From NCBI GenBank assembly GCA_902363835.1, contig CABJBM010000007.1:124001-188000 (forward strand): a stretch of 64,000 bases of DNA. Direction: 5' to 3'. A program made the translations under genes and the position numbers. Below the pieces are notes generated by a model. The model was not told the origin of the DNA. It saw only the letters and a program-made list of their open reading frames with translations, and did no database searches. Below, piece after piece: positions 36,481 to 46,642 of this stretch. Positions within the stretch are counted from its first letter, which is position 1; each line of letters starts with the position of its first letter. The DNA is from Lachnospiraceae bacterium (GTDB lineage: Bacteria; Bacillota; Clostridia; Lachnospirales; Lachnospiraceae).

Positions 36481-36846
36481 TTATTTAATTGTATAAAGCT
36501 CTTCTAAATTTCTATCAACAGTTATAACAATGATCTTTTCACCTGTTTTCGTGCTGATATCAGAGTGAGTACTGACAATTGCCGCATCCATGACATCTGC
36601 TAATAACTTTTCCAGATATTCTCTTCCGCCCTCAAATAATGAAGTCCGGACTTTCTTAAATAATTCAATGCCCTGCGGACTTTCCGTCAGCTTTTTCTCA
36701 GAAGGACTTAAGAATCCTATTAATCTGACAATAATCATGTCACTTAAAACATAGGTACGGATGGTCTTTGGACCTCTTCCCATATATTCAACTTCAAATT
36801 TGCTGACGATCTCACTGATCCTGGCTTCCAGCTGGCCCTTTGTCAT
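36481..36846 (-). CDS. DUF2294 / MpsC-like protein
   Basis: 121 aa starting at the ATG ending at 36846, with AGGTGA before it; an upstream in-frame start at 36876 is weaker. The sequence follows the DUF2294 pattern: TKGQLEARISEIVSKFEVEY, GRGPKTIRTYVLSDMIIVRL, LTPxE-like SPSEKKL, then VDAAIVSTHSDISTKTGEKI-like and a final VTVDRNLEELY. This family includes MpsC, named with a membrane-potential/Na+-translocation system, but no MpsA/MpsB partner is nearby. Soluble, no membrane helix. Function here unknown. Confidence 0.75.
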   Translation of the reverse strand: MTKGQLEARISEIVSKFEVEYMGRGPKTIRTYVLSDMIIVRLIGFLSPSEKKLTESPQGIELFKKVRTSLFEGGREYLEKLLADVMDAAIVSTHSDISTKTGEKIIVITVDRNLEELYTIK

Positions 36847-36921
36847 ATTCGCATCACCTGTCAGATACAATATCATGAAAAACGGACCATGTCAATGACT
36901 TTTTAATAAAGGAAAGTGAAC

Positions 36922-39027
36922 TTATTTTCTTTCAAACAGCACTGCCACTGCCTTCCTGTTTTCCTTTGGACAATACCGGAACAGATTGTTTTCAACGGAA
37001 ACTTCTTCCCTTGTATCCGAATACACCTGACTCACATTCCTTGGACAGCCTGGAGGAAGGGGGATCTCAATCTGCTCCGGCAGACTGCCGTCAAATGTAT
37101 GGAGAACAACACAGGCCATCTCTTTGTCATCTCCTATACGGACCACTGCCTGCCAGCCTTTTGGATGGCGTATGCTAGTTATTTCTGTCCCAAACCGGTA
37201 TGACTGCCCATGCTTTATGACAGGAACAATCCGTTTGTAGAAACTCATTCCCTGTTCAATGATTTCCCATTGCCTTGCAGTAAGCTTTGTCACATCTCCA
37301 GACAGGCACAACCTCCCCAGAAACGTATTGATTACGGAATAGGCAATCCGTTTTAAAGAGTCCTGCTCCCTGATTACCGCCCAAATCTGGCTCTGCCTGG
37401 GCAGGACCGCCCGGTGGAGGTTAGCCGCAATTATGGGAATTTCCTCACATTCGTGGGCATCGGAAAAGGAAGCCATGCTGGTGGCAGCCATAAAGCGGGG
37501 CTCCAGGCGATGTCCGCCGGAGGCGCAATTTTCCAGCACGATCCCAGGGATTTCCCTCTTCACCTTTTCCAGGAATTCATAGGATTTTTCCATGTTCTTT
37601 CGAAGCCCCTCTCCTACGGACTCAGAGCCGTCACAGCCAATCCCTATGGCATCATTGTAATCGATCTTCATATACTCAAAACCGTATTTCTTTAAAAGGC
37701 CTATGACCCTGTCCGCCAAGTACTCTTCCACCCATGGGTCATTCATGTTCCAGAACCTGCGTCTGGTGGTGGTGAGCACTTTTCCGTCAAGATGAAGGAG
37801 ATGCTCTCCCATCTCATAGGCCATGGAGGCTCTTCCCACATTTTCGATTTCAAACCATATTCCAGGCTTTAAGCCTGCCTCTTTTATTGCTTTTACGGTT
37901 TTTTCCAATCCTTCCGGGAACAGCTCCTTAGATACCTGGTAATCCCCCATGCTGATATCCCAGGGAACGCCCGCCCTCTTATACCAGCCGCAGTCAATGA
38001 CAAAATAGGAAAAGCCTTTGTCTTTTATGGCTTCTAGAATCCCCAGGATGTTCTCATGGGACGGACAGCCCCAGGTGGTACAGTACTCATTGAACACCAT
38101 GGGAAGCTCCTGTTCCGGATCAGGACCTTGATCCACTGCCTTTTGTCCTGCATCTGTCAGCCTCTTTGTTAAAACATCTACAAACTCCGTATGGCATACG
38201 GTTGCAATGGCCTTTGGGGTCACAAATGACTCTCCCGGCCTGACCGTCTTCATCCAATGGCCGAATTCCCTGTCTGAAAGACCTCCGCTGACAGCGATAT
38301 TTTCGTCAGCACGGTAAATTTCCATCTGCCAGGAAGCGCCGTGTGCCAGCTGGACGCCCCAGAACACATGATTTTTCTTATCCTCCATAGCCAGGAACGG
38401 AAAATAATGGTTTACAGGTAAAGAACCCACCTGGCCAAAACGTTCGCATCTCACAGCTTCCATGGACCAGGAGGTGTCCAGCTGAAGCTCTTCCATCGTC
38501 TGGCTGGCAAGCTTTCCTTCCTGGCTCCACCGGCTCATCAGACGGTGCACCACCACCTGGTTATGGCCGTCACCTTCCAGGTAAGGGGAGATGCCTGTAA
38601 GGGAAAAGCTGGAGATCATTTCTACCCCTATGGGCCTGTCACTTTCGTTAAACAGCTCATTCCACATCTCCACGGATGCCTCTCCGGTTTCCCACCGCAG
38701 ATAATGACGGACTTCATAACCCCGTTCATCCCGCAGACATGTAAGGATTATCTGTGAGTCATTTTCCCTGATCACTTCCTGGCTTTTATAATGAAGCCGG
38801 TCCACGCTTTCCCCGTTTCGCAGGGTATTGCCTGGAGCATAGGCTCCCTGATAAATGTCACCTGCCAGCTTCATCTGCACCATACCGTCAAGCTTTGCCT
38901 TTTTTTCCGGCTTTTCCGGAACCGGCATATCCCCTGGATATAATTCCAGGCCTGCATGCTGTTTTTCATCCAGAGAATAACGTGCAATCATGTCACCTAA
39001 TATGTATTCTTTTAATATGCTGTCCAT
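36922..39027 (-). CDS. Alpha-galactosidase-type glycoside hydrolase, family GH36
   Basis: 701 aa with the GH36 layout: N-terminal beta-sandwich, central barrel, C-terminal beta domain. The catalytic nucleophile Asp lies in EYMKIDYNDAIG and the acid/base Asp in MASFSDAHECEEIP. Substrate-pocket motifs include FVIDCGWYKR, PGIWFEIENVG and ENCASGGHRLEP. No signal peptide, so it acts on imported alpha-galactosides such as melibiose or raffinose. Alpha-N-acetylgalactosaminidase activity also occurs in the family. Transcribed alone. Confidence 0.9.
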   Translation of the reverse strand: MDSILKEYILGDMIARYSLDEKQHAGLELYPGDMPVPEKPEKKAKLDGMVQMKLAGDIYQGAYAPGNTLRNGESVDRLHYKSQEVIRENDSQIILTCLRDERGYEVRHYLRWETGEASVEMWNELFNESDRPIGVEMISSFSLTGISPYLEGDGHNQVVVHRLMSRWSQEGKLASQTMEELQLDTSWSMEAVRCERFGQVGSLPVNHYFPFLAMEDKKNHVFWGVQLAHGASWQMEIYRADENIAVSGGLSDREFGHWMKTVRPGESFVTPKAIATVCHTEFVDVLTKRLTDAGQKAVDQGPDPEQELPMVFNEYCTTWGCPSHENILGILEAIKDKGFSYFVIDCGWYKRAGVPWDISMGDYQVSKELFPEGLEKTVKAIKEAGLKPGIWFEIENVGRASMAYEMGEHLLHLDGKVLTTTRRRFWNMNDPWVEEYLADRVIGLLKKYGFEYMKIDYNDAIGIGCDGSESVGEGLRKNMEKSYEFLEKVKREIPGIVLENCASGGHRLEPRFMAATSMASFSDAHECEEIPIIAANLHRAVLPRQSQIWAVIREQDSLKRIAYSVINTFLGRLCLSGDVTKLTARQWEIIEQGMSFYKRIVPVIKHGQSYRFGTEITSIRHPKGWQAVVRIGDDKEMACVVLHTFDGSLPEQIEIPLPPGCPRNVSQVYSDTREEVSVENNLFRYCPKENRKAVAVLFERK

Positions 39028-39265
39028 ATGCTTCCCCTTTTAACCTTTCCGCCCTGCAGCCATTTTCCCATATTCAGCTTATCTGTTCCCTGCTCTTTTG
39101 ATGCCAGTATACCAGACTTTATATTGCCGTGCCATAAGAAAATGAAAGGTATTTTTGCATTTTCTTATAGTTTTCCCTTTTCATTTGTGGTAAAATAAAA
39201 GACAATTTACCTGTGAGTGAATGTAACTTAAAACAAAAACCAAAGTTATAAAAGGAGAACCCAAA

Positions 39266-39304
39266 ATGCAGCTCTGCATTGGCAATGCTCCGTGCAAGGT
39301 CTGA
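39266..39304 (+). CDS. 12-codon leader peptide of the efflux pump gene
   Basis: ATG at 39266 preceded by AAAGGAG at 8 nt; encodes MQLCIGNAPCKV and stops at TGA (39302-39304). Its last codons form one arm of a perfect 10-bp hairpin. It lies 95 bp upstream of the MFS pump start. The arrangement is that of antibiotic-responsive stalling peptides. Translation is inferred from the site and context. Confidence 0.65.
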   Translation: MQLCIGNAPCKV

Positions 39305-39399
39305 ACCGGACGAAACTGCACGGAGCGGATTGAATTCGTCCGTCGGACTTTGCACTTTCATTAAATCGCAACGATTTTATTTGAAAAAGGAGCAAAGTC
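39287..39399 (+). promoter_or_regulatory. Ribosome-stalling attenuator (competing hairpins) upstream of the efflux pump
   Basis: Arm 1 GCTCCGTGCA (39287-39296, inside the leader ORF) pairs with arm 2 TGCACGGAGC (39317-39326). GTGCAAGGTC (39292-39301) can pair instead with GACTTTGCAC (39346-39355, one G-T pair). GACTTTGC (39346-39353) also pairs perfectly with GCAAAGTC (39392-39399), directly between the SD and the ATG of the pump gene. GGACGAA/TTCGTCC offers a further inner stem. The overlaps make the states mutually exclusive, as in erm and mef leader control. Confidence 0.65.
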
Positions 39400-40698
39400 A
39401 TGATAAAAAATTTAAAAACAAACATCAAGGAGCTTCATACCTTCCTGATTTTATGGATTACACAGTCATTTTCATCCCTGGGCAGTGCAATGACCAACTT
39501 TGCGCTGGTGGTCTGGTCTTACCAGCAACAAGGATCAGCTCTTACCACCTCATTATTGGCAATCTGTTCCTATGCCCCTTACGTTCTGCTGAGTATTTTC
39601 GCAGGCGCACTGAGTGACCGGTGGAACAAAAAAGCCACCATGCTGGTCAGCGACAGCTTTGCGGCAGTTTGCACTGTTTCGGTGTTTATTCTGCTTACAA
39701 CCGGTAAACTTCAGATCTGGCATCTGTATCTGATCAATACCTTAAACGGATTGATGAACACAATACAACAGCCGGCATCCGATGTATCCATCAGTCTGCT
39801 GGCCCCGAAAAAGCACTATCAAAAGGTCAGCGGGATGCGTTCCTTATCCAATTCGCTGGTTACCGTACTGACACCTGTGCTGGCTACCTCCATGCTTTCA
39901 TTTGCCGGCCTCCGGTTTGTCATCCTGTTTGATTTGATTACGTTTACTACAGCATTTATATCCCTGCTGTGTTTTGTCAAAATCCCTCAGGCAACAGAAC
40001 AAAGCAGCGCTGTGAAGGAAACGGTATTGCAGTCTGCCAAAAGCGGTTTGCAATATCTGAAGAACAACCGGGGGATTCTGGATTTGATTCTTTTTTTGGC
40101 CGTCATCAATTTCACGGCCTCCATTTTCAGTGCTGCCCTGCCTCCAATGATCCTTTCACGCAGGGGCGGCGGAGAGCTGGTCCTTGGCATGGTCAATACG
40201 GTTACGGGAATAGCAACCATGTTTGGAAGCATTTTAGTGTCTGTGCTGCCACCACCCAAAAGCCGGGTCCGGGTGATTTGCAATTGCCTGCTTTTTTCCA
40301 TGAGTACGGAGAATTTTATCCTTGCTTTTGGCAGGAGCGCCCCTGTATGGTGTTTAGGGGCAATCCTTGGCTGGGTATTCATCCCTGTTATGAACGCCAA
40401 TATGGATGTGCTTTTTCGCACAAAAATCCCAATTGAAATGCAGGGCCGCGTCTATTCCGCAAGAAACACTCTGCAATTTTTCACCATTCCTTTGGGATAC
40501 CTATGCGGCGGTATTTTGGTTGACCGGGTATTTGAACCCTTTATGGCAAGGCAGTCCATGAACAGTCTGTGGGCCGCAATATTTGGAACTGGAAAAGGCT
40601 CCGGCGCTGCTTTGCTGTTTCTTGTAATCGGAATTTTAGGGGCATTATCATGTCTGCCCTTCAGGGCAGATAAAAATATTTGGAAACTGGAAGAATAG
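39400..40698 (+). CDS. MFS drug efflux protein, DHA3 family (Mef-like)
   Basis: 432 aa, 12 predicted helices. N-terminus FLILWITQSFSSLGSAMTNFALVVWSYQQQGSALTTSLL is characteristic of DHA3 macrolide-type exporters. Loop 2-3 has the MFS signature GALSDRWNKKATMLVSD. It exports hydrophobic drugs by proton exchange. Start ATG at 39400 after AAAAAGGAG. It is one of the few plus-strand genes here, set between unrelated minus-strand genes. With its inducible-looking leader, this suggests an acquired resistance module. The actual substrate (macrolide, lincosamide, other) is not known. Confidence 0.85.
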   Translation: MIKNLKTNIKELHTFLILWITQSFSSLGSAMTNFALVVWSYQQQGSALTTSLLAICSYAPYVLLSIFAGALSDRWNKKATMLVSDSFAAVCTVSVFILLTTGKLQIWHLYLINTLNGLMNTIQQPASDVSISLLAPKKHYQKVSGMRSLSNSLVTVLTPVLATSMLSFAGLRFVILFDLITFTTAFISLLCFVKIPQATEQSSAVKETVLQSAKSGLQYLKNNRGILDLILFLAVINFTASIFSAALPPMILSRRGGGELVLGMVNTVTGIATMFGSILVSVLPPPKSRVRVICNCLLFSMSTENFILAFGRSAPVWCLGAILGWVFIPVMNANMDVLFRTKIPIEMQGRVYSARNTLQFFTIPLGYLCGGILVDRVFEPFMARQSMNSLWAAIFGTGKGSGAALLFLVIGILGALSCLPFRADKNIWKLEE

Positions 40699-40825
40699 CT
40701 GTTTTTTGATCAGGTTAAGGCTCTGTTCCTGTTTTATTAAACATGGAGACACGGAAAAAACCATAGCGGATTTTTCCAAGACCGTTGAGCACTTTTCAAG
40801 AATGTCATAAGAAAATCAGATAATA

Positions 40826-40857
40826 AAAAACAGCTGCATTTCAAGGCAGCTGTTTTT
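40826..40857. terminator. Bidirectional terminator between the MFS gene and purD
   Basis: 12-bp perfect stem AAAAACAGCTGC/GCAGCTGTTTTT with an 8-nt loop. The A-run and T-run at its ends serve transcripts from both sides. Confidence 0.85.
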
Positions 40858-40901
40858 TATTTACAGATCCGGTACATGGGGCGCTGGTGCATGATTTTGG
40901 A

Positions 40902-42179
40902 TCAGCCGGTTTCATCAATCCCCTTGCCAATATCCCGTCTCATATACTTATTCTCAAAAGAAACCCATTCCGCAGCTTCATATGCATTTTTTCTGGCTTC
41001 TTTTAAATCTCTTCCAACTGCCGTCACTCCCAGCACTCTTCCGCCGTTGGTCACCACAGTTTTGCTGCCCTCTAATTTACTTCCTGCGTGAAAGGCAAAA
41101 TAACTGTCCTGCCCCTTAAATGCTTCCAGGCCAGTAATGGGATAACCCTTTTCATACTTCTCCGGATAACCCTCAGATGCAAGCACCACGCAAACTGCCG
41201 CGTTATCTTCAAACTGTAAGTCAATCTGGTCCAAAGTCCCGTCAATGCAGGCCTCAAAAACCTCTACAATGTCATTTTTCATCCGCGGAAGCACCACCTG
41301 TGTCTCAGGGTCGCCGAATCTGGCATTGTATTCCAATACTCTGGGACCGTTTTCTGTCAGCATCAGCCCAAAGAAAATAATTCCCTTAAATTCCCGGCCT
41401 TCCGCTTTCATGGCATCCACAGTCGCCTGATAAATATACTGTTTGCAGAACTTATCCACTTCTTCCGTATAAAACGGACTTGGAGAAAAGGTTCCCATTC
41501 CTCCTGTATTAAGGCCCTGGTCTCCGTCCTTTGCCCTCTTATGGTCCTGGGCGGATGTCATAATTTTAACAATCTTTCCATCCACAAAGGAAAGCACCGA
41601 TACCTCACGGCCTGTCATGAACTCTTCCACCACGATCCGGTCTCCTGCGGAGCCAAACTGCTTATCAAGCATCAGGGATTTTACCCCTTTTTCAGCCTCT
41701 TTTCTTGTATTGCAGATCAAAACCCCTTTTCCCAAAGCCAGGCCGTCCGCCTTTAAAACAATGGGCATTTTGGCTGTTTTCAAATAGCTTAATGCAGTCT
41801 CCGGGGAATCAAAGACTTCGTATGCTGCGGTGGGAATTCCATACTTTTTCATCAAATCCTTGGAAAATGACTTGGAGCCTTCCAGCAAAGCTGCAGATTT
41901 CCGCGGACCAAACACCCGAAGTCCGGCTGCTTCAAAGGCATCCACTGCTCCTGCCACCAGAGGATCATCCGGCCCTATAATAGTGAGATCAATCTCCTTT
42001 TCCCTGGCAAAAGCCACCTGTGCGTCAAAATCCATTACATTCATATCCACGCATTCCGCAAGCTCTGCGATTCCTGCGTTTCCAGGGGCACAATATATTT
42101 TATCAACCTTAGGGCTTCCGGATATTTTCCATGCAATGGCGTGCTCACGCCCGCCGCCGCCTATGATCAGAATCTTCAT
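40902..42179 (-). CDS. purD: Phosphoribosylamine-glycine ligase
   Basis: 425 aa. ATP-dependent joining of phosphoribosylamine and glycine, step 2 of purine synthesis. ATP-grasp enzyme with N-terminal ILIIGGGGREHAIAWK, SKSFSKDLMKKYGIPTA, VLKADGLALGKGVLIC, and the metal/ATP motif VLEYNARFGDPETQ. Start ATG ending at 42179 has GGAGGGATAGGG before it. It follows purN by 2 bp and is the last gene of purE-purM-purN-purD. Confidence 0.97.
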   Translation of the reverse strand: MKILIIGGGGREHAIAWKISGSPKVDKIYCAPGNAGIAELAECVDMNVMDFDAQVAFAREKEIDLTIIGPDDPLVAGAVDAFEAAGLRVFGPRKSAALLEGSKSFSKDLMKKYGIPTAAYEVFDSPETALSYLKTAKMPIVLKADGLALGKGVLICNTRKEAEKGVKSLMLDKQFGSAGDRIVVEEFMTGREVSVLSFVDGKIVKIMTSAQDHKRAKDGDQGLNTGGMGTFSPSPFYTEEVDKFCKQYIYQATVDAMKAEGREFKGIIFFGLMLTENGPRVLEYNARFGDPETQVVLPRMKNDIVEVFEACIDGTLDQIDLQFEDNAAVCVVLASEGYPEKYEKGYPITGLEAFKGQDSYFAFHAGSKLEGSKTVVTNGGRVLGVTAVGRDLKEARKNAYEAAEWVSFENKYMRRDIGKGIDETG

Positions 42180-42181
42180 CC

Positions 42182-42778
42182 CTATCCCTCCTGTCCGTTT
42201 GCAATCAGATCTATGGCCTGAGGAAGAATCAGCCACTCCGCCTCTTCCATAACACGCCGCTGCAAAACCTCCGGCGTATCTCCTTCCCGGACATCAACCG
42301 CCTTTTGCAAAAGAATCGGCCCGGTATCCATCCCTTCGTCAACATAGTGGACCGTAGCTCCCGTAACCTTTACTCCCCGGGCCAGAGCGGCCTCATGAAC
42401 CTTAATCCCATAATACCCTTTTCCGCAAAAAGACGGGATAAGGGACGGGTGAACGTTGATGATCCGGTTCCTGTACCTTTGTATCATAGCCGCCGGAACA
42501 GTAACCAGATATCCGGCCAGAACAATCAGGTCAAGGCAATACTCATCCATCTTTGAAAGAAGAGCCTTATAAAACTCCTCTCTCCCCTGAAAGTCACCGG
42601 GAGAAATGCAGTAAGCCGGAATTCCATGATTCCTGGCCCTTTCCAGGGCATAGGCATTGCAGTTATTGCTGATGACCACCTTTACTTCCGCATTGGTGAT
42701 TCTTCCGCAGTCCATTGCATCTAAAACCGCCTGAAGGTTAGTTCCCCCGCCGGAAACCAGCACGCCGATTCTCAGCAT
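42182..42778 (-). CDS. purN: Phosphoribosylglycinamide formyltransferase
   Basis: 198 aa. Transfers a formyl group from 10-formyl-THF to GAR, step 3. Start [18 protein letters not shown]; catalytic Asn/His/Asp set in [20 protein letters not shown] and [16 protein letters not shown]. It overlaps the end of purM by 7 bp, so coupled translation is expected. Confidence 0.96.
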   Translation of the reverse strand: MLRIGVLVSGGGTNLQAVLDAMDCGRITNAEVKVVISNNCNAYALERARNHGIPAYCISPGDFQGREEFYKALLSKMDEYCLDLIVLAGYLVTVPAAMIQRYRNRIINVHPSLIPSFCGKGYYGIKVHEAALARGVKVTGATVHYVDEGMDTGPILLQKAVDVREGDTPEVLQRRVMEEAEWLILPQAIDLIANGQEG

Positions 42779-43797
42779 AAAGTCACGCCCTTCTCTCCTT
42801 TTTCCGTGCGTCCGATCACGTATGGAAACTCTCCTGCCTTGCGGATCGCCTCCATAGCAGCATCCACGTCTGACGGATCCACTGCCAGAAGCATTCCGAT
42901 TCCCATATTATAGGTATTGTACATGATTTCTTCTGCAATATCCCCTTTTTCTGCCAGCAGTCTGAAAATAGCAGGAACCTGGTAGCTGTCCTTTTCAACC
43001 ACCGCCCGGATGCCCTCCGGAAGCATACGGGGGATGTTCTCATAAAAACCGCCTCCTGTAATATGGCTGCAGGCTTTGATCATGACTCCCCTCTGTTTTA
43101 CACTTTTTAATGCATTTACGTAAATTTTAGTAGGAGTGATCAGTGCCTCCCCAAGGGTTTTTCCCAACTCCTCATAATGGGTATCAAGGCTTTCTTTTGT
43201 CATGTCAAATACCTTGCGCACCAGAGAGAAGCCATTGCTGTGAATTCCGGAGGAAGCCATTCCAATGAGCACATCCCCTTCTTTAAGATCAGCTCCCGTA
43301 ATAAGATCCTTCTCATCCACAACACCTACTGCAAAACCGGCCAGATCATATTCATCCTCAGGATAAAATCCCGGCATTTCCGCTGTCTCACCGCCGATCA
43401 GCGCGGCATTTGCCTGTTTGCAGCCATTTGCCACCCCGCTTACGATCTGGGCGATCCTTTCCGGGTAATTCTTTCCACAGGCAATGTAATCCAGGAAAAA
43501 TAAGGGCTCACCGCCTGCACAGGCGATGTCATTGACACACATGGCCACACAGTCGATTCCAACGGTATCGTGCTTGTCCATTAAAAATGCAAGCTTCAGC
43601 TTTGTGCCCACTCCGTCAGTTCCTGATACAAGAGTGGGTTTTTCCATGTTTTTAAAAGCTGACATGGAAAAAGCGCCTGAAAATCCTCCGATTCCTCCAA
43701 GAACCTCCGGCCTCATGGTTTCCTGCACATGCTTTTTCATCAGTTCCACTGACTTATATCCTGCTTCGATGTCCACTCCGGCATTCTTATAATCCAT
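42772..43797 (-). CDS. purM: Phosphoribosylformylglycinamidine cyclo-ligase (AIR synthetase)
   Basis: 341 aa. Ring closure of FGAM to AIR, step 5. Conserved motifs are [81 protein letters not shown] and [13 protein letters not shown]. Start at the ATG ending at 43797 (GAGGAGAAAA upstream). Starts further upstream would overlap the purE end. Confidence 0.97.
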   Translation of the reverse strand: MDYKNAGVDIEAGYKSVELMKKHVQETMRPEVLGGIGGFSGAFSMSAFKNMEKPTLVSGTDGVGTKLKLAFLMDKHDTVGIDCVAMCVNDIACAGGEPLFFLDYIACGKNYPERIAQIVSGVANGCKQANAALIGGETAEMPGFYPEDEYDLAGFAVGVVDEKDLITGADLKEGDVLIGMASSGIHSNGFSLVRKVFDMTKESLDTHYEELGKTLGEALITPTKIYVNALKSVKQRGVMIKACSHITGGGFYENIPRMLPEGIRAVVEKDSYQVPAIFRLLAEKGDIAEEIMYNTYNMGIGMLLAVDPSDVDAAMEAIRKAGEFPYVIGRTEKGEKGVTLC

Positions 43798-43820
43798 TTT
43801 TCTCCTCGCCTCCGATTTTC

Positions 43821-44339
43821 TCACTTCTTCATCTGGGATAAATATTCCTCATAGCCTATCCGGTCCAGCTTCTCCGCTTTTTCTGCAACCTCATTTTTTA
43901 AATTTTCAGAGTACTCCTTCAGTTTCTCCAAAAGCGCTTCATCCCTGACCGCTAAAATCTTAGCCGCAAGAATTCCTGCATTGGTTCCCCCGTTAATTGC
44001 AACCGCTGCCACCGGAACTCCGGAGGGCATCTGCACAATGGAATAAAGAGAATCCACTCCGCCAAGATCCGAGGTCTTCATGGGAATTCCGATTACCGGC
44101 ATTGGAAACAGGGCTGCGCACATTCCAGGAAGATGAGCTGCCTTGCCCGCGCCTGCAATGATGACTTTTATGCCTCTTGCTTCCGCTGTTTTGGCATATT
44201 CAAAAAATATATCCGGTTCCCTGTGGGCGGAAATCACCGTCATCTCAAATTCCACTCCGAATTTTTTCAAAACATCTGCCGCCTGAGCCATAACAGGCAT
44301 ATCAGAATCACTTCCCATAACAATGGATACCTTTGCCAT
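43821..44339 (-). CDS. purE: N5-carboxyaminoimidazole ribonucleotide mutase
   Basis: 172 aa. Converts N5-CAIR (or CO2 plus AIR in class II) to CAIR, step 6. Motifs are [41 protein letters not shown] and [30 protein letters not shown]. No purK is present in the window. First gene of the cluster; a good promoter lies about 110 bp upstream. No purine riboswitch was recognised in the leader. Confidence 0.95.
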   Translation of the reverse strand: MAKVSIVMGSDSDMPVMAQAADVLKKFGVEFEMTVISAHREPDIFFEYAKTAEARGIKVIIAGAGKAAHLPGMCAALFPMPVIGIPMKTSDLGGVDSLYSIVQMPSGVPVAAVAINGGTNAGILAAKILAVRDEALLEKLKEYSENLKNEVAEKAEKLDRIGYEEYLSQMKK

Positions 44340-44451
44340 AGTAAATTCTCCTTTTGATTTTATTTGATGTGATTACTCATTATTTGCAGTAATGCAATTT
44401 ATTAGTTTAATTAATAAACATTGCCATTTAATTAACCATTTCTTATTAATT

Positions 44452-44480
44452 ATAATACTAGTTTTTTTTTGCTGCGTCAA
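44452..44480 (-). promoter_or_regulatory. Promoter of the purE operon
   Basis: On the minus strand TTGACG (44475-44480), 17-nt spacer, TATTAT (44452-44457), giving a leader of roughly 105 nt. Confidence 0.6.
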
Positions 44481-44520
44481 TGGTTTTCTTTAAAAATTTA
44501 AGCCTGTCCGCAAAGAGTAC

Positions 44521-44574
44521 AAAAAGGCGGGAAAACCGGAAAGATATCTCACTTTCACTCCGGCCCTCCCGCCT
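44521..44574 (-). terminator. Terminator of the chemoreceptor gene
   Basis: AGGCGGGA/TCCCGCCT stem with an inner CCGGA/TCCGG, followed on the minus strand by TTTTT, just past the stop. Confidence 0.8.
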
Positions 44575-44586
44575 GACTATCTATGG

Positions 44587-46422
44587 TTAATACTTTCCGC
44601 CGCCAAATGGAGACGGCTCTTCAAAATAAACCGGATCAATGGTAAGGACCGGGTCCTCCTGGTTTCCCGCGTAAACCGGCATTTCAGGGTGAATATCTCT
44701 GGATCTTGGCTCTGTTACGGGCCGGGAGTCCTTTCCTTCCTTTTCTCCCTCATAAAGCTTAAAGCCCTGGACAAGTCCCTTCATGATCTGGGCCTGGCCT
44801 GACAGCTCTTCGCTTGCTGCGGCACTTTGTTCCGCTGTGGCGGAGTTGGTCTGAACCACACAGGATATCTGGTCAATTCCCTGGACTACCTGATCAACCG
44901 CCACGGCCTGTTTGTCAGAAGCCACGGCGATCTCCTCGATAATCCCATTAATGCGCCTGCTTCCTTCCACAACTGCCTGCATGGCCTTTGCTGTCTCAGC
45001 AGTAATCCTGGTTCCGTTTTCTACTGCCTGCATGCTTTCCTCAATGAGAAGTGTGGTGTTCTTTGCAGCTTCTCCTGATTTACTTGCAAGGTTACGCACT
45101 TCATCAGCCACAACTGCAAAGCCCTTTCCTGCTTCCCCGGCACGGGCGGCTTCAACGGCCGCATTCAATGCCAGAATATTAGTCTGGAATGCAATATCCT
45201 CAATGGTTTTTATGATCTTTCCAATTTCATTGGATTTATCACTGATGGCTGTCATTGCCTGGTTCATTTCAGTCATTTTCTCATTGCTCTTTGCAACATT
45301 CCTGGTTGCTTCTTCTGATGTAGAACGGGCCTCTTTTGCATTTTGGGCATTGATGTTTATCTGGTTTGATATATCGTTTATGGTAGCTGCAAGCTCCTGA
45401 ATGGAAGAAGCCTGTTCCGAAGCTCCCTGGGACAATGCCTGAGCGCCGGAAGATACCTGCTCTGAACCATTGGCCACCTGATCAGCGGACTGGTTAATAC
45501 GGAAAAGGGCATCGCTTAAATTGTTCCTGATATTACGCATAGCCACAAGAATGGGTTCATAATCCAGGACATATTGTTCTCTATGCTTGGACCCCACCTG
45601 AAAATCACCTGCTGCCAACGCTCCCAGCAAGCTGCTGATATCGTCAATCATGTTTCCAATATTGGAAATGGTGGTCCTCATGCTGTCAGCCAAAGAGCCT
45701 AATTCATCCTTTGACTGGTAATTTAACTGGACATGAAGACTTCCATTTGACATCTCCTTTGCTGCCTTTTCAATCTCTTTCACCGGCGCTACAATGCTTC
45801 TGGTAGTAAAAAGAGAAAAGCCCAGTGTGGCCAGTACAGCAAAGATCTGTAAAGCAACTACCGTAATCTGGGTAAATCTTACCAGCTGTTGAGCATCACT
45901 ATAATTATCATCGGCTTTTTCATTGGCAGAATCACTGATCTTGATTAAGTCTTCCTGAACTTTGGTAAAATAAGGATTTAATGATTCAAAGAATATATCA
46001 GCTGCCTGTCTGGACTTATTTTCTCTTGCCAGGCCAAACACCTTTTCCTTGTAAGGCTGAGCCTCATTTAACGTATTTACAATGTCGGTCACCAGAGACT
46101 GGTCCCCCTGGTAATTTTCTTTTAAGAACTGTATTCTTTTCTGGAAATCTTCCAGATCCGCTTCAGCGGCATCCACATAAGTTCCTGTGGTCTTTAAATC
46201 AAGGGTCATGGTGGCATATCCAACATTTTTTGCCGCGGATTGGATATCCCGCCTCATCTCAAGCGCCTGCACCGCCACCTGGTGCCCGTTGTTAAAAAAA
46301 TCTACAAATTTACCGTTGTTTTGTCTTAAGCTCACCACAGAAATGGTGGAAACTATTAAAAACAGCGCGAGGATAGCCCCAAAAGCAAGTCCAATTCTTT
46401 TACCGATCTTTAAATTCTTCAC
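44587..46422 (-). CDS. Methyl-accepting chemotaxis protein
   Basis: 611 aa with a GTG start (GGAGG at 8 nt). The N-terminal membrane helix ([21 protein letters not shown]) is followed by a four-helix-bundle-type ligand domain of about 150 residues and a second helix near 190-210. Next come HAMP and a long coiled-coil signalling domain with the conserved hairpin [40 protein letters not shown]. It senses an extracellular compound and controls CheA. No other motility genes are in the window. Ligand unknown. Confidence 0.93.
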   Translation of the reverse strand: MKNLKIGKRIGLAFGAILALFLIVSTISVVSLRQNNGKFVDFFNNGHQVAVQALEMRRDIQSAAKNVGYATMTLDLKTTGTYVDAAEADLEDFQKRIQFLKENYQGDQSLVTDIVNTLNEAQPYKEKVFGLARENKSRQAADIFFESLNPYFTKVQEDLIKISDSANEKADDNYSDAQQLVRFTQITVVALQIFAVLATLGFSLFTTRSIVAPVKEIEKAAKEMSNGSLHVQLNYQSKDELGSLADSMRTTISNIGNMIDDISSLLGALAAGDFQVGSKHREQYVLDYEPILVAMRNIRNNLSDALFRINQSADQVANGSEQVSSGAQALSQGASEQASSIQELAATINDISNQININAQNAKEARSTSEEATRNVAKSNEKMTEMNQAMTAISDKSNEIGKIIKTIEDIAFQTNILALNAAVEAARAGEAGKGFAVVADEVRNLASKSGEAAKNTTLLIEESMQAVENGTRITAETAKAMQAVVEGSRRINGIIEEIAVASDKQAVAVDQVVQGIDQISCVVQTNSATAEQSAAASEELSGQAQIMKGLVQGFKLYEGEKEGKDSRPVTEPRSRDIHPEMPVYAGNQEDPVLTIDPVYFEEPSPFGGGKY

Positions 46423-46510
46423 CTTTGTCCTCCATTCAATTCATCTATCCTATTTTTGTACACCAATGAATCAAGGGATATGCAAGTATATCCAGTTGAT
46501 TCATAAACTT

Positions 46511-46540
46511 AAGGTTGAAAGAAGTTTTTCTTTCAACCTT
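46511..46540 (-). terminator. Terminator-like hairpin after the aminopeptidase gene
   Basis: Perfect 13-bp stem AAGGTTGAAAGAA/TTCTTTCAACCTT with a 4-nt loop. Only a weak T-run follows. Confidence 0.55.
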
Positions 46541-46642
46541 AACCTTCGTATATCTTATCGACATGTCCTTTCATTTTATAAGCATTTGCATATAATTTAT
46601 TGAATATTTGAATACTTCTTTATTTTTCAAATATTTTAACAC

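Noticed and set aside
44340..44451. Purine riboswitch in the purE leader
   Set aside because: The leader is AT-rich and I cannot find the conserved loop sequences or a three-way junction. A covariance search would settle it.
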